Positions 1 to 8,703 of a stretch of DNA of 64,000 bases are shown piece by piece. The notes under the pieces are model-generated. The model saw only the letters and a list, made by a program, of their open reading frames with translations. It did not search any database and was not told where the DNA came from. Source of the stretch: CAXXIC01 sp049315325 (GTDB lineage Bacteria; Bacteroidota; Bacteroidia; Bacteroidales; UBA7332); contig JBMOKJ010000009.1 of the NCBI GenBank assembly GCA_049315325.1, positions 1 to 64,000 on the forward strand, given 5' to 3'. Numbering within the stretch: position 1 is the stretch's first letter; each line of letters opens with the position of its first letter. Both the position numbers and the translations under genes were made by a program.

Positions 1-55
1 GAACTCCTCTTTCCAGGATGAAAACCTGGCGTCCTAACCGATAGACGAATGGGCC
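1..55 (-). tRNA. tRNA-Glu (UUC), 3' part cut by window edge
   Basis: These 55 bases match, base for base, the corresponding part of the complete tRNA-Glu gene at 398-469. They include the anticodon arm with loop TTTTCAT (anticodon TTC) and the 5' acceptor strand GGCCCAT. The 3' end (part of the T arm and the acceptor) lies outside the window. Two identical tRNA-Glu copies therefore flank rpsT. Confidence 0.93.
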
Positions 56-98
56 GTCTATAGGGAGTGTTTTAGCTCAAAACAACTCAACAACCTAC

Positions 99-353
99 TT
101 ACGCAAGTTTATTCACGTAGATAGCTAACTTAGATTTTAAGTTGCTAGCTTTGTTTTTGTGGATTGTGTTCTTTTTAGCCAATTTATCCAACAATGCACT
201 AACGCTACGGTACAAAGTGATTGCCTCTTCTTTGTTTGTAGTAGAACGCAATTTTTTGATTACGTTTCTTGCAGTTTTTGCATAATAGCGATTACGCAAT
301 CTTTTTGCACTCGCTTGTCTAATTCTTTTCTCTGATGATTTATGATTTGCCAT
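99..353 (-). CDS. rpsT: 30S ribosomal protein bS20
   Basis: This 84-residue, Lys/Arg/Ala-rich protein starts MANHKSSEKRIRQ and has the all-helical pattern of bS20, which binds 16S rRNA early in assembly of the small subunit. Its length is normal for the family and the ATG start is the only sensible one. The gene lies between two identical tRNA-Glu genes on the same strand, 44 bp after the upstream one, so co-transcription with that tRNA is possible. I see no anomaly. Confidence 0.97.
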   Translation of the reverse strand: MANHKSSEKRIRQASAKRLRNRYYAKTARNVIKKLRSTTNKEEAITLYRSVSALLDKLAKKNTIHKNKASNLKSKLAIYVNKLA

Positions 354-397
354 CTCGACTAATCTCCTAATTCGTTAATTATTAAACTCTTACTTTG

Positions 398-469
398 TAG
401 CCCATAGGAGAGTCGAACTCCTCTTTCCAGGATGAAAACCTGGCGTCCTAACCGATAGACGAATGGGCC
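398..469 (-). tRNA. tRNA-Glu (UUC)
   Basis: This is a complete 72-nt cloverleaf. The acceptor GGCCCAT pairs with ATGGGCT (one G-T pair), the anticodon stem CCAGG/CCTGG encloses TTTTCAT with anticodon TTC, and the T arm contains GTTCGAC. No CCA is encoded. It is identical to the partial copy at 1-55 wherever they overlap. Confidence 0.95.
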
Positions 470-544
470 AAATAGCTACTTTCGCTTTTTGCGAGTGCAA
501 ATATACGGCAGTTTTTCAGATTGACAAAATATTCTAGCAAAAAA

Positions 545-949
545 TCAATTAATTTTATCTTTAGTCATCGAACTTAAGTGTATCTCCAAAGAGCGTGCAG
601 ATATCAAAATCTCTCTTATTGAGATAATTAAAGAAGCGATAAGACACAATAAAGCAATACCAAATAAATAGATTGAAATTACTTTCAAATCGATATATAT
701 GGTAAACATCGAAACCACGCACAGCAAAAGGCTCACCATACCTAGAATTTGCATCGACTGAGTGAGGTAAAGTCGTTCGCGCAAGTTCTTGATTTGCGCT
801 GCACCAATTTCGGTTGGCTTCTGTTCATACTCCTTTTTCAGATTTCTTATCACTTGAGCATACGCCAAAAATCGATTGGTGTAGGCGAGCATAATCAACG
901 AAATAGCTGAAAAGAGCAATGATGGGGTTGTAAGCGTTAGTTCTTCCAT
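545..949 (-). CDS. DUF2721 family membrane protein
   Basis: This 134-residue protein has an N-terminal hydrophobic segment (about 9-27), a charged middle part (about 35-60, rich in Lys, Glu and Arg), and two further hydrophobic segments (about 66-85 and 91-109). That layout and length fit the DUF2721 family of small inner-membrane proteins of unknown function. It is divergently arranged to recO, with an 88-bp gap to the chosen recO start. No role can be read from the sequence. Confidence 0.75.
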   Translation of the reverse strand: MEELTLTTPSLLFSAISLIMLAYTNRFLAYAQVIRNLKKEYEQKPTEIGAAQIKNLRERLYLTQSMQILGMVSLLLCVVSMFTIYIDLKVISIYLFGIALLCLIASLIISIREILISARSLEIHLSSMTKDKIN

Positions 950-1037
950 AAATGAATCGGTTTAATTCTGAACGGTGTACAAAAGTAAAGTATTCAACCA
1001 AAATATACTACATTTGCTGACACAATTCGCCCGATTT

Positions 1038-1760
1038 ATGCACGAAAAGAGCAAGTGCATTGTTTTGCACACTATTCAATACAAAGACAGCACCTCCATC
1101 GTCCACCTTTATTCTGAAAAGATGGGTAGAATTGCGTGCTATCTTTCGACCTCTCGGAGCAAAAAATCAGCGGTAAAAGCGAATCTGTTTCAACCACTAT
1201 CGCTTCTGGACCTCGAGATAGCTACAAAACCTGGTAAAGAGATCCACCAGATTAAAGAGGCTAAAACTGCTTTTCCATTAATCCACATCTACACTCACCC
1301 AGTCAAATCAGCTATTGCGATGTTTGTAGCCGAATTCCTCTACCGCATCATTCGCGAACACGAACAGAATGCACCATTGTACGAATTTATCGAGAATTCG
1401 ATTCACATCTTAGAATGGAGCGAGCGTGGAATCGCCAATTTTCACTTGGTTTTTCTACTTCGATTCACTTCCTATCTAGGATTTTTCCCTGACGAAGAGA
1501 GAGCTGAAGGCACCAATTTTTTCGATTTACAAAACGGTATTTTTGTGGGGTTGAGACCTCAACACAGCAACTACCTAAATCCAGATCAAACGGATGCATT
1601 AGCCAATCTGCTGCGAATAAACTACGAAAATATGGCTCGTTTCAGCTACAACCGCGAGCAACGGCAAGAGATAATTGCCGAAATTTTAGACTACTACAGC
1701 TTACACCTAAATGCTTTTCCAGCAATCAAATCGCTCGATGTACTGAAAATGCTTTTCTGA
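1038..1760 (+). CDS. recO: DNA repair protein RecO
   Basis: RecO loads RecA at gaps by displacing SSB, together with RecR. From the ATG at 1038 the 240-residue protein begins MHEKSKCIVLHTIQYKDST, the usual start of the OB-fold (about 1-80) in Bacteroidota RecO. A helical C-terminal domain follows. The reading frame is open further upstream to an ATG at 975, but those 21 residues do not resemble any RecO and were left out. The four zinc-binding cysteines found in many RecO proteins are absent from the region around residues 150-190, as is common in this phylum. Confidence 0.92.
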   Translation: MHEKSKCIVLHTIQYKDSTSIVHLYSEKMGRIACYLSTSRSKKSAVKANLFQPLSLLDLEIATKPGKEIHQIKEAKTAFPLIHIYTHPVKSAIAMFVAEFLYRIIREHEQNAPLYEFIENSIHILEWSERGIANFHLVFLLRFTSYLGFFPDEERAEGTNFFDLQNGIFVGLRPQHSNYLNPDQTDALANLLRINYENMARFSYNREQRQEIIAEILDYYSLHLNAFPAIKSLDVLKMLF

Positions 1761-1806
1761 TTTGGTTTATGGGTGAAAAGTATTAATTTTGCCTCCCATT
1801 CCCCCT

Positions 1807-1878
1807 GCCCTTGTAGTTCAATGGATAGAACGAAAGTTTCCTAAACTTTAGATTCGGGTTCGATTCCCGGCGAGGGTA
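1807..1878 (+). tRNA. tRNA-Arg (CCU)
   Basis: This is a 72-nt cloverleaf. The acceptor GCCCTTG pairs with CGAGGGT, the anticodon stem AAAGT/ACTTT encloses loop TTCCTAA (anticodon CCT), and the T arm carries TTCGATT between pairing GGG/CCC runs. The discriminator is A and no CCA is encoded. It lies 46 bp after recO on the same strand. Confidence 0.93.
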
Positions 1879-1909
1879 CTTCGTGTAAATTTTGCACTTA
1901 CAAAAATTG

Positions 1910-1945
1910 AAAAGCCATCCTAGATTTACATCGAGGATGGCTTTT
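1910..1945. terminator. Bidirectional hairpin terminator
   Basis: An 11-bp perfect stem (AAAAGCCATCC at 1910-1920, GGATGGCTTTT at 1935-1945) encloses a 14-nt loop. A/T runs at both ends would give U-tracts for both strands. It lies between tRNA-Arg (plus) and the convergent fucP gene (minus), so it probably stops transcription from both sides. Confidence 0.88.
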
Positions 1946-1972
1946 CTTAATTATAAAATTGATTAAAACATA

Positions 1973-3289
1973 TCAATGCGATGCTGCAACCTTGTATTCA
2001 TCACCTTGATACAACGGACCAGACGGTTTAGAGCCTATATAAGAGTAGTAAACCAAATAGATATAGCTGACAACCGGAACCGCCATCGCATACGCCATAC
2101 TATGCGTAGAATCGGATATGTAACCCATCAACGGAGTCCAGATTGCACCACCGATAATTGCCATTATGATCATCGATCCTCCGATTTTGGTGTTTGGCCC
2201 TAACCCTTTTACACCAAGAGCAAAAATAGTTGGGAACATACAAGACATAAAGAAACTTGAAATCACCAACGACCATACGCCTAAGAAACCAGGATTGACA
2301 ATTGCAATTGTTGTGAGTGCAATATTGATTACACTGAATGCGCCCATCAATTTATTTGGTTCAAATTTGCGCATCAATGCAGTTGAGACAAAACGGCCAA
2401 TACCAAATGCAAGTAACGTATAAACGAGATAGACACCCGCCTCTTTTTCAGGCTTTTGAAGATAATCTTTTACGTATTGAATCAAGAAACTCCAAGTACC
2501 AACTTGTGCGCCAACGTAGAAAAATTGCGCCAAAACACCTTTCAAAAAGTGTGGATATTTCCACAATTTTGAGATATGACCGTGCCCATCTTCTGATGCA
2601 TCTTTGCTTTTAGGAACATTGTCGGTTTCGGCAGGAAATTTCACTTTCCAAATCAAGAATGCCCAAACTAGGATAATCACTCCAATCGCCATATACGGTG
2701 GAATCACGCGCATAATTTCTTGATGTAGGTATTCGTGATAAGTGCCCGCAGCTTTCATCGCATCGACTTGAACCGTAGAGTGCTCTACTCCCGAGAAGAT
2801 GATTTGGCTACCAATCAAAGCGCCCGTCATCGCACCAAGTGGATTGAAGGCTTGCGAAAAGTTTAATCGTTGTGCTGAAGTATCTGGATCACCTAAGACC
2901 GAGATAAATGAGTTTGCTCCTGTTTCGAGAAAAGCCAAACCGCTGGCAATCACAAAAAGGGCGAACAAGAAGATTTCGAATTTCCCAATTACAGCAGCAG
3001 GATAGAATATAAATGCACCCGCAGCAAAGAGTAACAATCCAGTTATCAAACCCGTTTTGTAGTTGTACTTATCCATTACCAAAGCGGCTGGAAGAGCCAT
3101 CAAGAAATAACCTAAATAGAATGCTGACTGAACCAATCCTGCTTGAAAACGGTTCAACTCAAAAGATTTCATAAACTGCGGAATGAGAATGTCATTCAGG
3201 TTGTTAGGCATTGCCCACAAGAAGAATAGAGCAGTAACAAGAACGAACGGCAGCAGATTCTCTCTGCTAACAATTTTGTGTTTAGACAT
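1973..3289 (-). CDS. fucP: L-fucose:H+ symporter, MFS family
   Basis: This 438-residue, 12-helix permease belongs to the FHS branch of the major facilitator superfamily. The two acidic residues known to carry protons in E. coli FucP are conserved: Asp33 in NNLNDIL and Glu122 in FLETGANSF. It would bring L-fucose across the inner membrane. It is the last gene of the fucose module, downstream of the secreted GH29 fucosidase, which fits uptake of fucose released in the periplasm. A separate -7 box at 3355-3362 suggests it can also be transcribed on its own. Other FHS sugars (glucose/galactose) cannot be fully excluded, but the fucose context is strong. Confidence 0.9.
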   Translation of the reverse strand: MSKHKIVSRENLLPFVLVTALFFLWAMPNNLNDILIPQFMKSFELNRFQAGLVQSAFYLGYFLMALPAALVMDKYNYKTGLITGLLLFAAGAFIFYPAAVIGKFEIFLFALFVIASGLAFLETGANSFISVLGDPDTSAQRLNFSQAFNPLGAMTGALIGSQIIFSGVEHSTVQVDAMKAAGTYHEYLHQEIMRVIPPYMAIGVIILVWAFLIWKVKFPAETDNVPKSKDASEDGHGHISKLWKYPHFLKGVLAQFFYVGAQVGTWSFLIQYVKDYLQKPEKEAGVYLVYTLLAFGIGRFVSTALMRKFEPNKLMGAFSVINIALTTIAIVNPGFLGVWSLVISSFFMSCMFPTIFALGVKGLGPNTKIGGSMIIMAIIGGAIWTPLMGYISDSTHSMAYAMAVPVVSYIYLVYYSYIGSKPSGPLYQGDEYKVAASH

Positions 3290-3354
3290 AGGTTGTATTT
3301 ATTTTGGTGTATAATCTAAGGTAATAATCGGCCTCACTGTGCTGAACTATGCTG

Positions 3355-3362
3355 CAAAGATA
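3355..3362 (-). promoter_or_regulatory. Candidate fucP promoter (-7 box TATCTTTG)
   Basis: Read on the minus strand, the bases give TATCTTTG, an exact match to the Bacteroidota -7 consensus TAnnTTTG, 66 bp before the fucP start. No clear TTG -33 element lies at the usual 19-21 bp distance, so it may be weak or activator-dependent. Confidence 0.45.
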
Positions 3363-3458
3363 AAGGCAATAAACGAAATCTACATTTCTTGAAATATGTT
3401 GTACAGCATAAAATATAACAGAAATGCCACCGATACGAAATGCATCTACGTTATTTCT

Positions 3459-5012
3459 TCATTTCTTAAATTTTATACTAAAAGCATGGGCGTTGCAATT
3501 TGGTAAATCGACTGGTTTTTCAATCACTAGTTCGTCGTTGGTCTGCAACCATTTCAGCTTTTGGTTGCTTCCTAATAATGAAACAGATTTCACCTTTGCT
3601 TGGTTTTGCTTGGTTTGTTTACCCAATGCTTTTATATGCGTCTCTGCAGTTGGTGTTCCTAGACAAAACGCATAGACAACTCCATTTTTCTGTGTAAAGC
3701 GAATATCTGAGGCCTCATAAGGACGCACATCTTTCAACCCACCAAAATGGCCTTTTTCTTGTTTGCTTACTGTTGAGGGACCTTCTCCATAGATTTTCCA
3801 GGGGCGAGTTCCGTAGATGCCTTCGCCATTAGCTTTTGTCCAATCTGCTATTTTTTCTAGAATATTCAACACATCGGGTTCAAGGTCACCCTCAGGAGTT
3901 TGCACAACATTGAGTAACAAATTACCATTTTTGCTGACAATATCCACAAGCATTTGTATCACCTGATCAGAAGTCATATACTTTTGACCTGTGCGGTAAA
4001 ACCAATCGCCGATAGATGTGTCTGTTTGCCAAGGAAATTCACTGATTGAATCGAGTACACCACGTTCTACATCGCGCACAAATCGACCTTTTGACGACTC
4101 TTTGCAATTGTAAACAGCATCGAGTTTGCCACTATTTGCTTTCATATTATCGTTGTAATAATGAGCAATTAGGCTTCGACCTACATCATTACCAAAAGGC
4201 AAGGCACAATCGGAATACAACAAATCAGGTTTGTACATATCCACAACTTCCTTTATACGATCAAACCACTCCTTCTGCCAAGCAGGGTTTTTAGTCATCC
4301 ATCCGGTATCGGTAGAATCGGCTTTAGCATGGTATAAATCCTGAAAATTTGGATTATTGCCATCGTACGGAACACCAACCTTGTCTCCTTTTGAATCTGC
4401 TTGATGCGCTGTTTGAAACCAAGTATAACTTGCTGCCAAATGTTCTGAAATGCCAAATCGTAGTCCCTCTTTTTTAGCAGCCTGTTGCCATATACCAACA
4501 ACATCTTTATGAGGTCCCATTTTTACAGAGTTCCATTTGTGCAGATTTGAGTTCCACAAAAAGAAATTATCGTGATGCGTCCCCATACTTACAAAATACT
4601 TTGCTCCTACCCTTTTGTAAAGTTTCATCAATTCTTCAGGATTCCACCGCTCGGCTTTCCACAAAGGAATAATGTCTTTGTAGCCAAATTCCGATGGATG
4701 ACCGTAATTTTTAAGATGATAGTTGTAATCTCCTTCGGCTTTTTCAATTGGTTTTCGCGTTTTACGATCGATATGGCCAGGACCTTCATACATCTTACGA
4801 GCATACCAATCGCCTTGACGCGGCACTGCCTGAGGTCCCCAATGTGCCCAAATTCCAAATTTAGCGTCACGAAACCATTCAGGATAACGATATTGCTGCA
4901 ACGATTCGTCTGTCGGCTCGAATGTAGTAATTTTATTATTCTGAGCCCAAAGCGAGATTGTCAATGAAGACAATAGAATGAATGCTAAAAATTTAATTGT
5001 TGTCTTTTTCAT
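3459..5012 (-). CDS. Secreted alpha-L-fucosidase, GH29
   Basis: This enzyme removes terminal alpha-L-fucose from glycans by a retaining mechanism. It is 517 residues with a signal peptide (about 1-23, ending in LWAQ), then the GH29 (beta/alpha)8 barrel (FGIWAHWGPQAVP, SMGTHHDNFFLWNS). The strand carrying the nucleophile reads KPDLLYSDCALPFGN, with Asp268 as the likely nucleophile. A C-terminal beta domain follows from about 420. No lipobox is seen, so a periplasmic location is likely. It sits 12 bp after the aldo/keto reductase gene and upstream of fucP, consistent with release and uptake of fucose. Linkage specificity cannot be read from the sequence. Confidence 0.93.
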   Translation of the reverse strand: MKKTTIKFLAFILLSSLTISLWAQNNKITTFEPTDESLQQYRYPEWFRDAKFGIWAHWGPQAVPRQGDWYARKMYEGPGHIDRKTRKPIEKAEGDYNYHLKNYGHPSEFGYKDIIPLWKAERWNPEELMKLYKRVGAKYFVSMGTHHDNFFLWNSNLHKWNSVKMGPHKDVVGIWQQAAKKEGLRFGISEHLAASYTWFQTAHQADSKGDKVGVPYDGNNPNFQDLYHAKADSTDTGWMTKNPAWQKEWFDRIKEVVDMYKPDLLYSDCALPFGNDVGRSLIAHYYNDNMKANSGKLDAVYNCKESSKGRFVRDVERGVLDSISEFPWQTDTSIGDWFYRTGQKYMTSDQVIQMLVDIVSKNGNLLLNVVQTPEGDLEPDVLNILEKIADWTKANGEGIYGTRPWKIYGEGPSTVSKQEKGHFGGLKDVRPYEASDIRFTQKNGVVYAFCLGTPTAETHIKALGKQTKQNQAKVKSVSLLGSNQKLKWLQTNDELVIEKPVDLPNCNAHAFSIKFKK

Positions 5013-5024
5013 CGTATCAGATTT

Positions 5025-6029
5025 CTATTTTGTTATTTCACCATTTAAATCCCACAAATCTTCCCATCCTTTGGCCGATTCCCACAAGAAAACCTGACCT
5101 TTGATAAGGCGGCAGTTTTTGTCGATTTTCGAAACTGCAACCATCTCTTCTTCAGTCAATGGACCTTCTGTGATGCCTTTCAGATTATTGTACATTTTGT
5201 CTGTTTTAACCGAGAAAGGAATGGTAATCTGACCTCGCTGAACAGCCCATTTGAGACAAACAACAGCAGGATGTACTCCCAATCGATTGGCAATCGCCAC
5301 AATCACAGGGTCTTCCATATCTACAGTGTCTTCTGGCGTTTTGTCGCGTTCAGGTCGACCTGGCGAGCCAATCGGACTATATCCAATTACTTCAACACCG
5401 TTTTCCTTCATAAAACTGTAAAGTTCTGGTTGTTGAAAGTGCGGGTGAATCTCCATCTCGTTGATTGCAGGTTTAATTTTACTATCACGCAAAATGAGTT
5501 TCATTTTAGGTATGGTTACATTCGATGTTCCGATATTTTTCACCAACCCTGCTTCCACAAGGCTTTCCATTTGTGCCCACGTTTTCATATAGTTTTCGTG
5601 GATGTAAGGCACCGCATCAGGTTGACGGGTTGTCACATCGCATTTTGGCGGGTGGAAATTCGGGAAGGGCCAATGCACTAGATACAAATCGAGGTAATCG
5701 AGTTGCAAATCAACAAGCGATTGTTTGCAAGATGCTACCACTTCTTTGTGCTTATCATTCCACACTTTTGAAGTAATCCAAAGCTCTTCGCGAGTCACAA
5801 TTCCTTCGGCAAAAACCTCCTGTAATGCTGCGCCAATCTCCTTTTCGTTTTGATAAACAGATGCACAGTCGATGTGTCGGTATCCCATCTTGATGGCTGT
5901 CTTTACAGCTTGCGCAATGGTCTGCGCATCGTAATTATCGGATCCGAATGTACCTAATCCGATAACTGGAATTTTGGCTCCATTGGAAAGCGTCCGGTAG
6001 GGCACTTTTGATGAATCTATTGTTTGCAT
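5025..6029 (-). CDS. Aldo/keto reductase, probably acting on fucose or a fucose product
   Basis: This 334-residue NAD(P)H-dependent oxidoreductase has the full AKR catalytic tetrad: Asp54 and Tyr59 (HIDCASVYQNE), Lys88 (WITSKVW) and His119 (LYLVHWPF). The cofactor-binding end contains TIPFSVKTDK. No signal peptide is present, so it is cytoplasmic. It lies between the alcohol dehydrogenase and GH29 genes of the fucose module, which suggests oxidation of L-fucose to its lactone, or reduction of fucose or lactaldehyde. The sequence does not decide between these. A hairpin at 6052-6088 separates it from the gene upstream. Confidence 0.85.
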   Translation of the reverse strand: MQTIDSSKVPYRTLSNGAKIPVIGLGTFGSDNYDAQTIAQAVKTAIKMGYRHIDCASVYQNEKEIGAALQEVFAEGIVTREELWITSKVWNDKHKEVVASCKQSLVDLQLDYLDLYLVHWPFPNFHPPKCDVTTRQPDAVPYIHENYMKTWAQMESLVEAGLVKNIGTSNVTIPKMKLILRDSKIKPAINEMEIHPHFQQPELYSFMKENGVEVIGYSPIGSPGRPERDKTPEDTVDMEDPVIVAIANRLGVHPAVVCLKWAVQRGQITIPFSVKTDKMYNNLKGITEGPLTEEEMVAVSKIDKNCRLIKGQVFLWESAKGWEDLWDLNGEITK

Positions 6030-6051
6030 ATAAATTAGAATATTAGATGGA

Positions 6052-6088
6052 TTTACAAAGAGTTAAGACAATCTTAACCCTTTGTAAA
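6052..6088 (-). terminator. Intercistronic hairpin in the fucose operon
   Basis: The stem is TTTACAAAG/CTTTGTAAA then GTTAAGA/TCTTAAC, with one A-C mismatch and a 3-nt loop (16 bp paired). It lies between the alcohol dehydrogenase and aldo/keto reductase genes. No long U-run follows on the minus strand, so partial termination or mRNA processing is more likely than a full stop. Confidence 0.6.
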
Positions 6089-6111
6089 TTGTAAATTGAT
6101 TAATTGTAAAT

Positions 6112-7173
6112 CTATTTGATTTCTTCGTCAAACACCACTGCGACTTTTCCGCATCGGCCTTCAGCCATAAGCGCATACGCCTCAGCGGCCTGATCGAGGG
6201 TGAAACGGTGTGTCACCAAATCCTCAGGATGGATACCCCAGCGCACGATGCGCTCCACGAGCTCTTCCATTTTCCAGATGGAAGTTACCCAAGAGCCGTA
6301 AATCGTTTTTTGATCATGAATAATATCTGGACTTGGGTTAAATTCAACAGTTCCGCCTTCGCCAATCATTACCATTTTGCCCCACTGACGAGTTGCACGG
6401 ATGCACAATTGACGAGCAAGTGTGTGACCAGAACAATCGACTGTTTTCTCAAAGCCTTTGCCATTGGTCGCTGCCATCACTTGTGCTAATGTATCGGGAC
6501 CCGAAACATATACTTCGTCAGCTAAGCCAAGTTGACGGGCAATTTCGCAACGCTCTGGTACTGTGTCCACACCTATCAATTTCTGAGCACCCATAGCTTT
6601 AGCCAACATCAATGCGGCCAAACCGACAGGACCTAAACCAGTGATTAACACTGCATCGTTACCGCTGATTCCGATTTTCTCGAGACCTTCGTACACAGTG
6701 CCGAAGCCGCAAGCTACCTGCGCACCGTCGGTATAAGTCAATTCGTCCGGCAATAACACAAGGTCTTTTTCGTCGGCAATGATGTATTCGCTCATGCCTC
6801 CGTCGCGCTGCCATCCATAAGCTGCACGCGATTCGCTCGAGCACGAAATCATGTATCCACGACGACAATCGTTGCAACAGCCACAACCCGAAATGTGATA
6901 CACAATCACTCGATCGCCTTTTTTGAAGCGCTTCATGCCCGGTCCGCATTCGATAATCTGACCCGCAGGTTCGTGACCCGCAATTTTGTTCTGATATCCT
7001 TCTGGACCTTTACCTAAATGTTCGCGATAGATAGCACGAATATCACTTCCACAAATTGTAGATGATTTGGTTTTGAGTAACACTTGTCCGTGACCTGGTT
7101 TAGGAAACTCTACATCTTTGAAAATAACAGTGCTATTGCCTGGCAAAAATGCACTTTTTGAAATCAAACTCAT
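6112..7173 (-). CDS. Zinc-dependent medium-chain alcohol dehydrogenase
   Basis: This 353-residue MDR-family enzyme has intact catalytic zinc ligands (Cys41 in TICGSD, His67-Glu68 in AGHE) and a complete structural zinc site (Cys97, Cys100, Cys103, Cys111). Its Rossmann fold carries GLGPVGLAA. It would oxidize a sugar or polyol, or reduce an aldehyde, with NAD(P). Its place directly after fucU (19 bp) and before the aldo/keto reductase points to L-fucose oxidation or processing of a fucose breakdown product such as lactaldehyde. It is not the iron-type FucO. The exact substrate is inference. Confidence 0.86.
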   Translation of the reverse strand: MSLISKSAFLPGNSTVIFKDVEFPKPGHGQVLLKTKSSTICGSDIRAIYREHLGKGPEGYQNKIAGHEPAGQIIECGPGMKRFKKGDRVIVYHISGCGCCNDCRRGYMISCSSESRAAYGWQRDGGMSEYIIADEKDLVLLPDELTYTDGAQVACGFGTVYEGLEKIGISGNDAVLITGLGPVGLAALMLAKAMGAQKLIGVDTVPERCEIARQLGLADEVYVSGPDTLAQVMAATNGKGFEKTVDCSGHTLARQLCIRATRQWGKMVMIGEGGTVEFNPSPDIIHDQKTIYGSWVTSIWKMEELVERIVRWGIHPEDLVTHRFTLDQAAEAYALMAEGRCGKVAVVFDEEIK

Positions 7174-7192
7174 TCTTGGAAAATTTAAACTA

Positions 7193-7627
7193 TTAGAGAA
7201 TTGGAGTAACTCCTTTTTTTAATAAAATATTGCCATACTTGGCAGTTTCGCCAGTCATTACTACTGCAAATGCGGTTTTAGCGCGGTCGTAGAATGCAAA
7301 ACGATCGATGCGCTCAATCGCGGGAGCATTCGGATTTGTGATGTGAATGCTCTTCAAATAAGACTCTTCGACTTGAGGATCGAGCTGATCGCCTGATACT
7401 GCGGCCATCATTGCCAATGGGTGTGCGACATACGCATCGAGTTCGAACAATGGCAAAATTGCGGCTAACAAATCGGGTATTCGAAGTCCATCTGCGCGCA
7501 ACACTCGGTCGTTAAACGACTCTGCAGGGAAATGAGCATCTGCCAGAATGATTTCGTCTCCATGCCCCATTCGTGCCAAAACGGCTAACAAATCTGGGCT
7601 TAACAATGGTGAAATTCCTTTTAACAT
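7193..7627 (-). CDS. fucU: L-fucose mutarotase (RbsD/FucU family)
   Basis: FucU speeds interconversion of the alpha and beta anomers of L-fucose. The 144-residue cytoplasmic protein starts MLKGISPLLSPDLLAVLARMGHGDEIILADAHFP in overall pattern, with the family's N-terminal His (in MGHGD) and a second conserved His (ADAHFP). Its length is typical. It is the first gene after the LacI regulator, and a CACACGTGTG palindrome lies 23 bp before its start, so LacI-type control of fucU and the genes behind it is likely. Confidence 0.93.
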   Translation of the reverse strand: MLKGISPLLSPDLLAVLARMGHGDEIILADAHFPAESFNDRVLRADGLRIPDLLAAILPLFELDAYVAHPLAMMAAVSGDQLDPQVEESYLKSIHITNPNAPAIERIDRFAFYDRAKTAFAVVMTGETAKYGNILLKKGVTPIL

Positions 7628-7649
7628 AATAGAATGTTTTTTTGATTAA

Positions 7650-7659
7650 CACACGTGTG
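7650..7659. promoter_or_regulatory. LacI-type operator before fucU
   Basis: CACACGTGTG is a perfect 10-bp palindrome with the central CG typical of LacI-family operators. It lies in the 55-bp gap between lacI and fucU. A near copy (CAAACGTGTG at 8704-8713) overlaps the lacI promoter, which supports both being sites for the regulator encoded between them. Confidence 0.7.
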
Positions 7660-7682
7660 CAATCTGGGTTAAAAAAATAGGT

Positions 7683-8699
7683 TTAACAAGATTCTTTGAA
7701 TATAATTTTTGCTTTTACTTCTTTAATAAATAGATCTGTGGGTGTCAACTCGTTGAGGATTTGTTTTTCAAGCAAATCAAAAGCAAGCTGTGCAATTTCG
7801 GTTTCAGGTTGTTCGATATAAGTGATCTGCGGCTGTATTACTTCTGACGAAAGTTGGTTGCCGAACGTTATTAAGCCACAAGCCTCTGGAATATTTACAC
7901 CCATCGATCGTGCTTGCAGCAGCAGCCCAAGAGCAACATTTACAGACGATGAAATTATGGCATCGGGTTTAGAATCTAAACTCCAAAGCTGTGAGAAAAT
8001 CTCTTTCCCCTTTTCAATCGAGAAATCGTCTTCGATATTGATACAATTTTGATATTCCAAATGATGATCTAAAACAGCAGCTAAGTATCCTTGCGCACGT
8101 TCGTGAAAGACATTGATAGAATTTGTTCCAGTGAGATGCGCTATTCGCTTGTATCCTTTTGTAACAAGATATTCGGCCGCAGCGTAGGTTATGTCATGAT
8201 TATTGACCAAAACCTTAGGAGTCTTGATGTCTTCACATACGCGATCGAAAAAAACTAGCGGAATACCGAACTTCTTCAACTGGGCAAAATGGTCGCTTTT
8301 AACTGTATCCTTAGCGATAGAAACTATCACGCCGGCAAAATTATGCTTGATTATTGTATTTACAATCTCTACTTCTTGTTTGTACTTTTCGTTGGTCTGA
8401 AAAACGGATATAATGTAGCCTTTATCGTATGCAAGATTGGTCAAATGACTGATAATATCGGAGAAAAATGAATGGTTAATGTTGGGAACAATAAGTGCAA
8501 TGGCATTGTTGCGGCTGCCACGTAGCTGAACCGCATTCATGTTAATTTGATAGCCATGCTCCTGAGCATAAGCCAAAACAAGCTCTTTGGTTTTGTCGTT
8601 TACCCTCGGATCATTGCGCAACGCACGAGAGATGGTCGAATGATGCACATTCAACTCGCGGGCAATGTCTTTGATGGTAATTCTCTTTTTCATGTACAA
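7683..8699 (-). CDS. LacI-family transcriptional regulator of the fucose genes
   Basis: The 338-residue protein has an N-terminal helix-turn-helix (TIKDIARELNVHHSTISRAL, about 6-25), a hinge helix, and a periplasmic-binding-protein-like sugar domain starting about residue 66 (NNAIALIVPNINHSFFSDI). It is most likely a repressor relieved by fucose or a derivative. It is the first gene of the minus-strand fucose module. Its own promoter overlaps one copy of the palindrome found before fucU, pointing to autoregulation. The start could also be the Met two codons later. Confidence 0.9.
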   Translation of the reverse strand: MYMKKRITIKDIARELNVHHSTISRALRNDPRVNDKTKELVLAYAQEHGYQINMNAVQLRGSRNNAIALIVPNINHSFFSDIISHLTNLAYDKGYIISVFQTNEKYKQEVEIVNTIIKHNFAGVIVSIAKDTVKSDHFAQLKKFGIPLVFFDRVCEDIKTPKVLVNNHDITYAAAEYLVTKGYKRIAHLTGTNSINVFHERAQGYLAAVLDHHLEYQNCINIEDDFSIEKGKEIFSQLWSLDSKPDAIISSSVNVALGLLLQARSMGVNIPEACGLITFGNQLSSEVIQPQITYIEQPETEIAQLAFDLLEKQILNELTPTDLFIKEVKAKIIFKESC

Positions 8700-8703
8700 A
8701 ATA

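Noticed and set aside
975..1037. A longer RecO start at 975
   Set aside because: The extra 21 residues do not resemble RecO and the Met at 1038 begins the conserved N-terminus.
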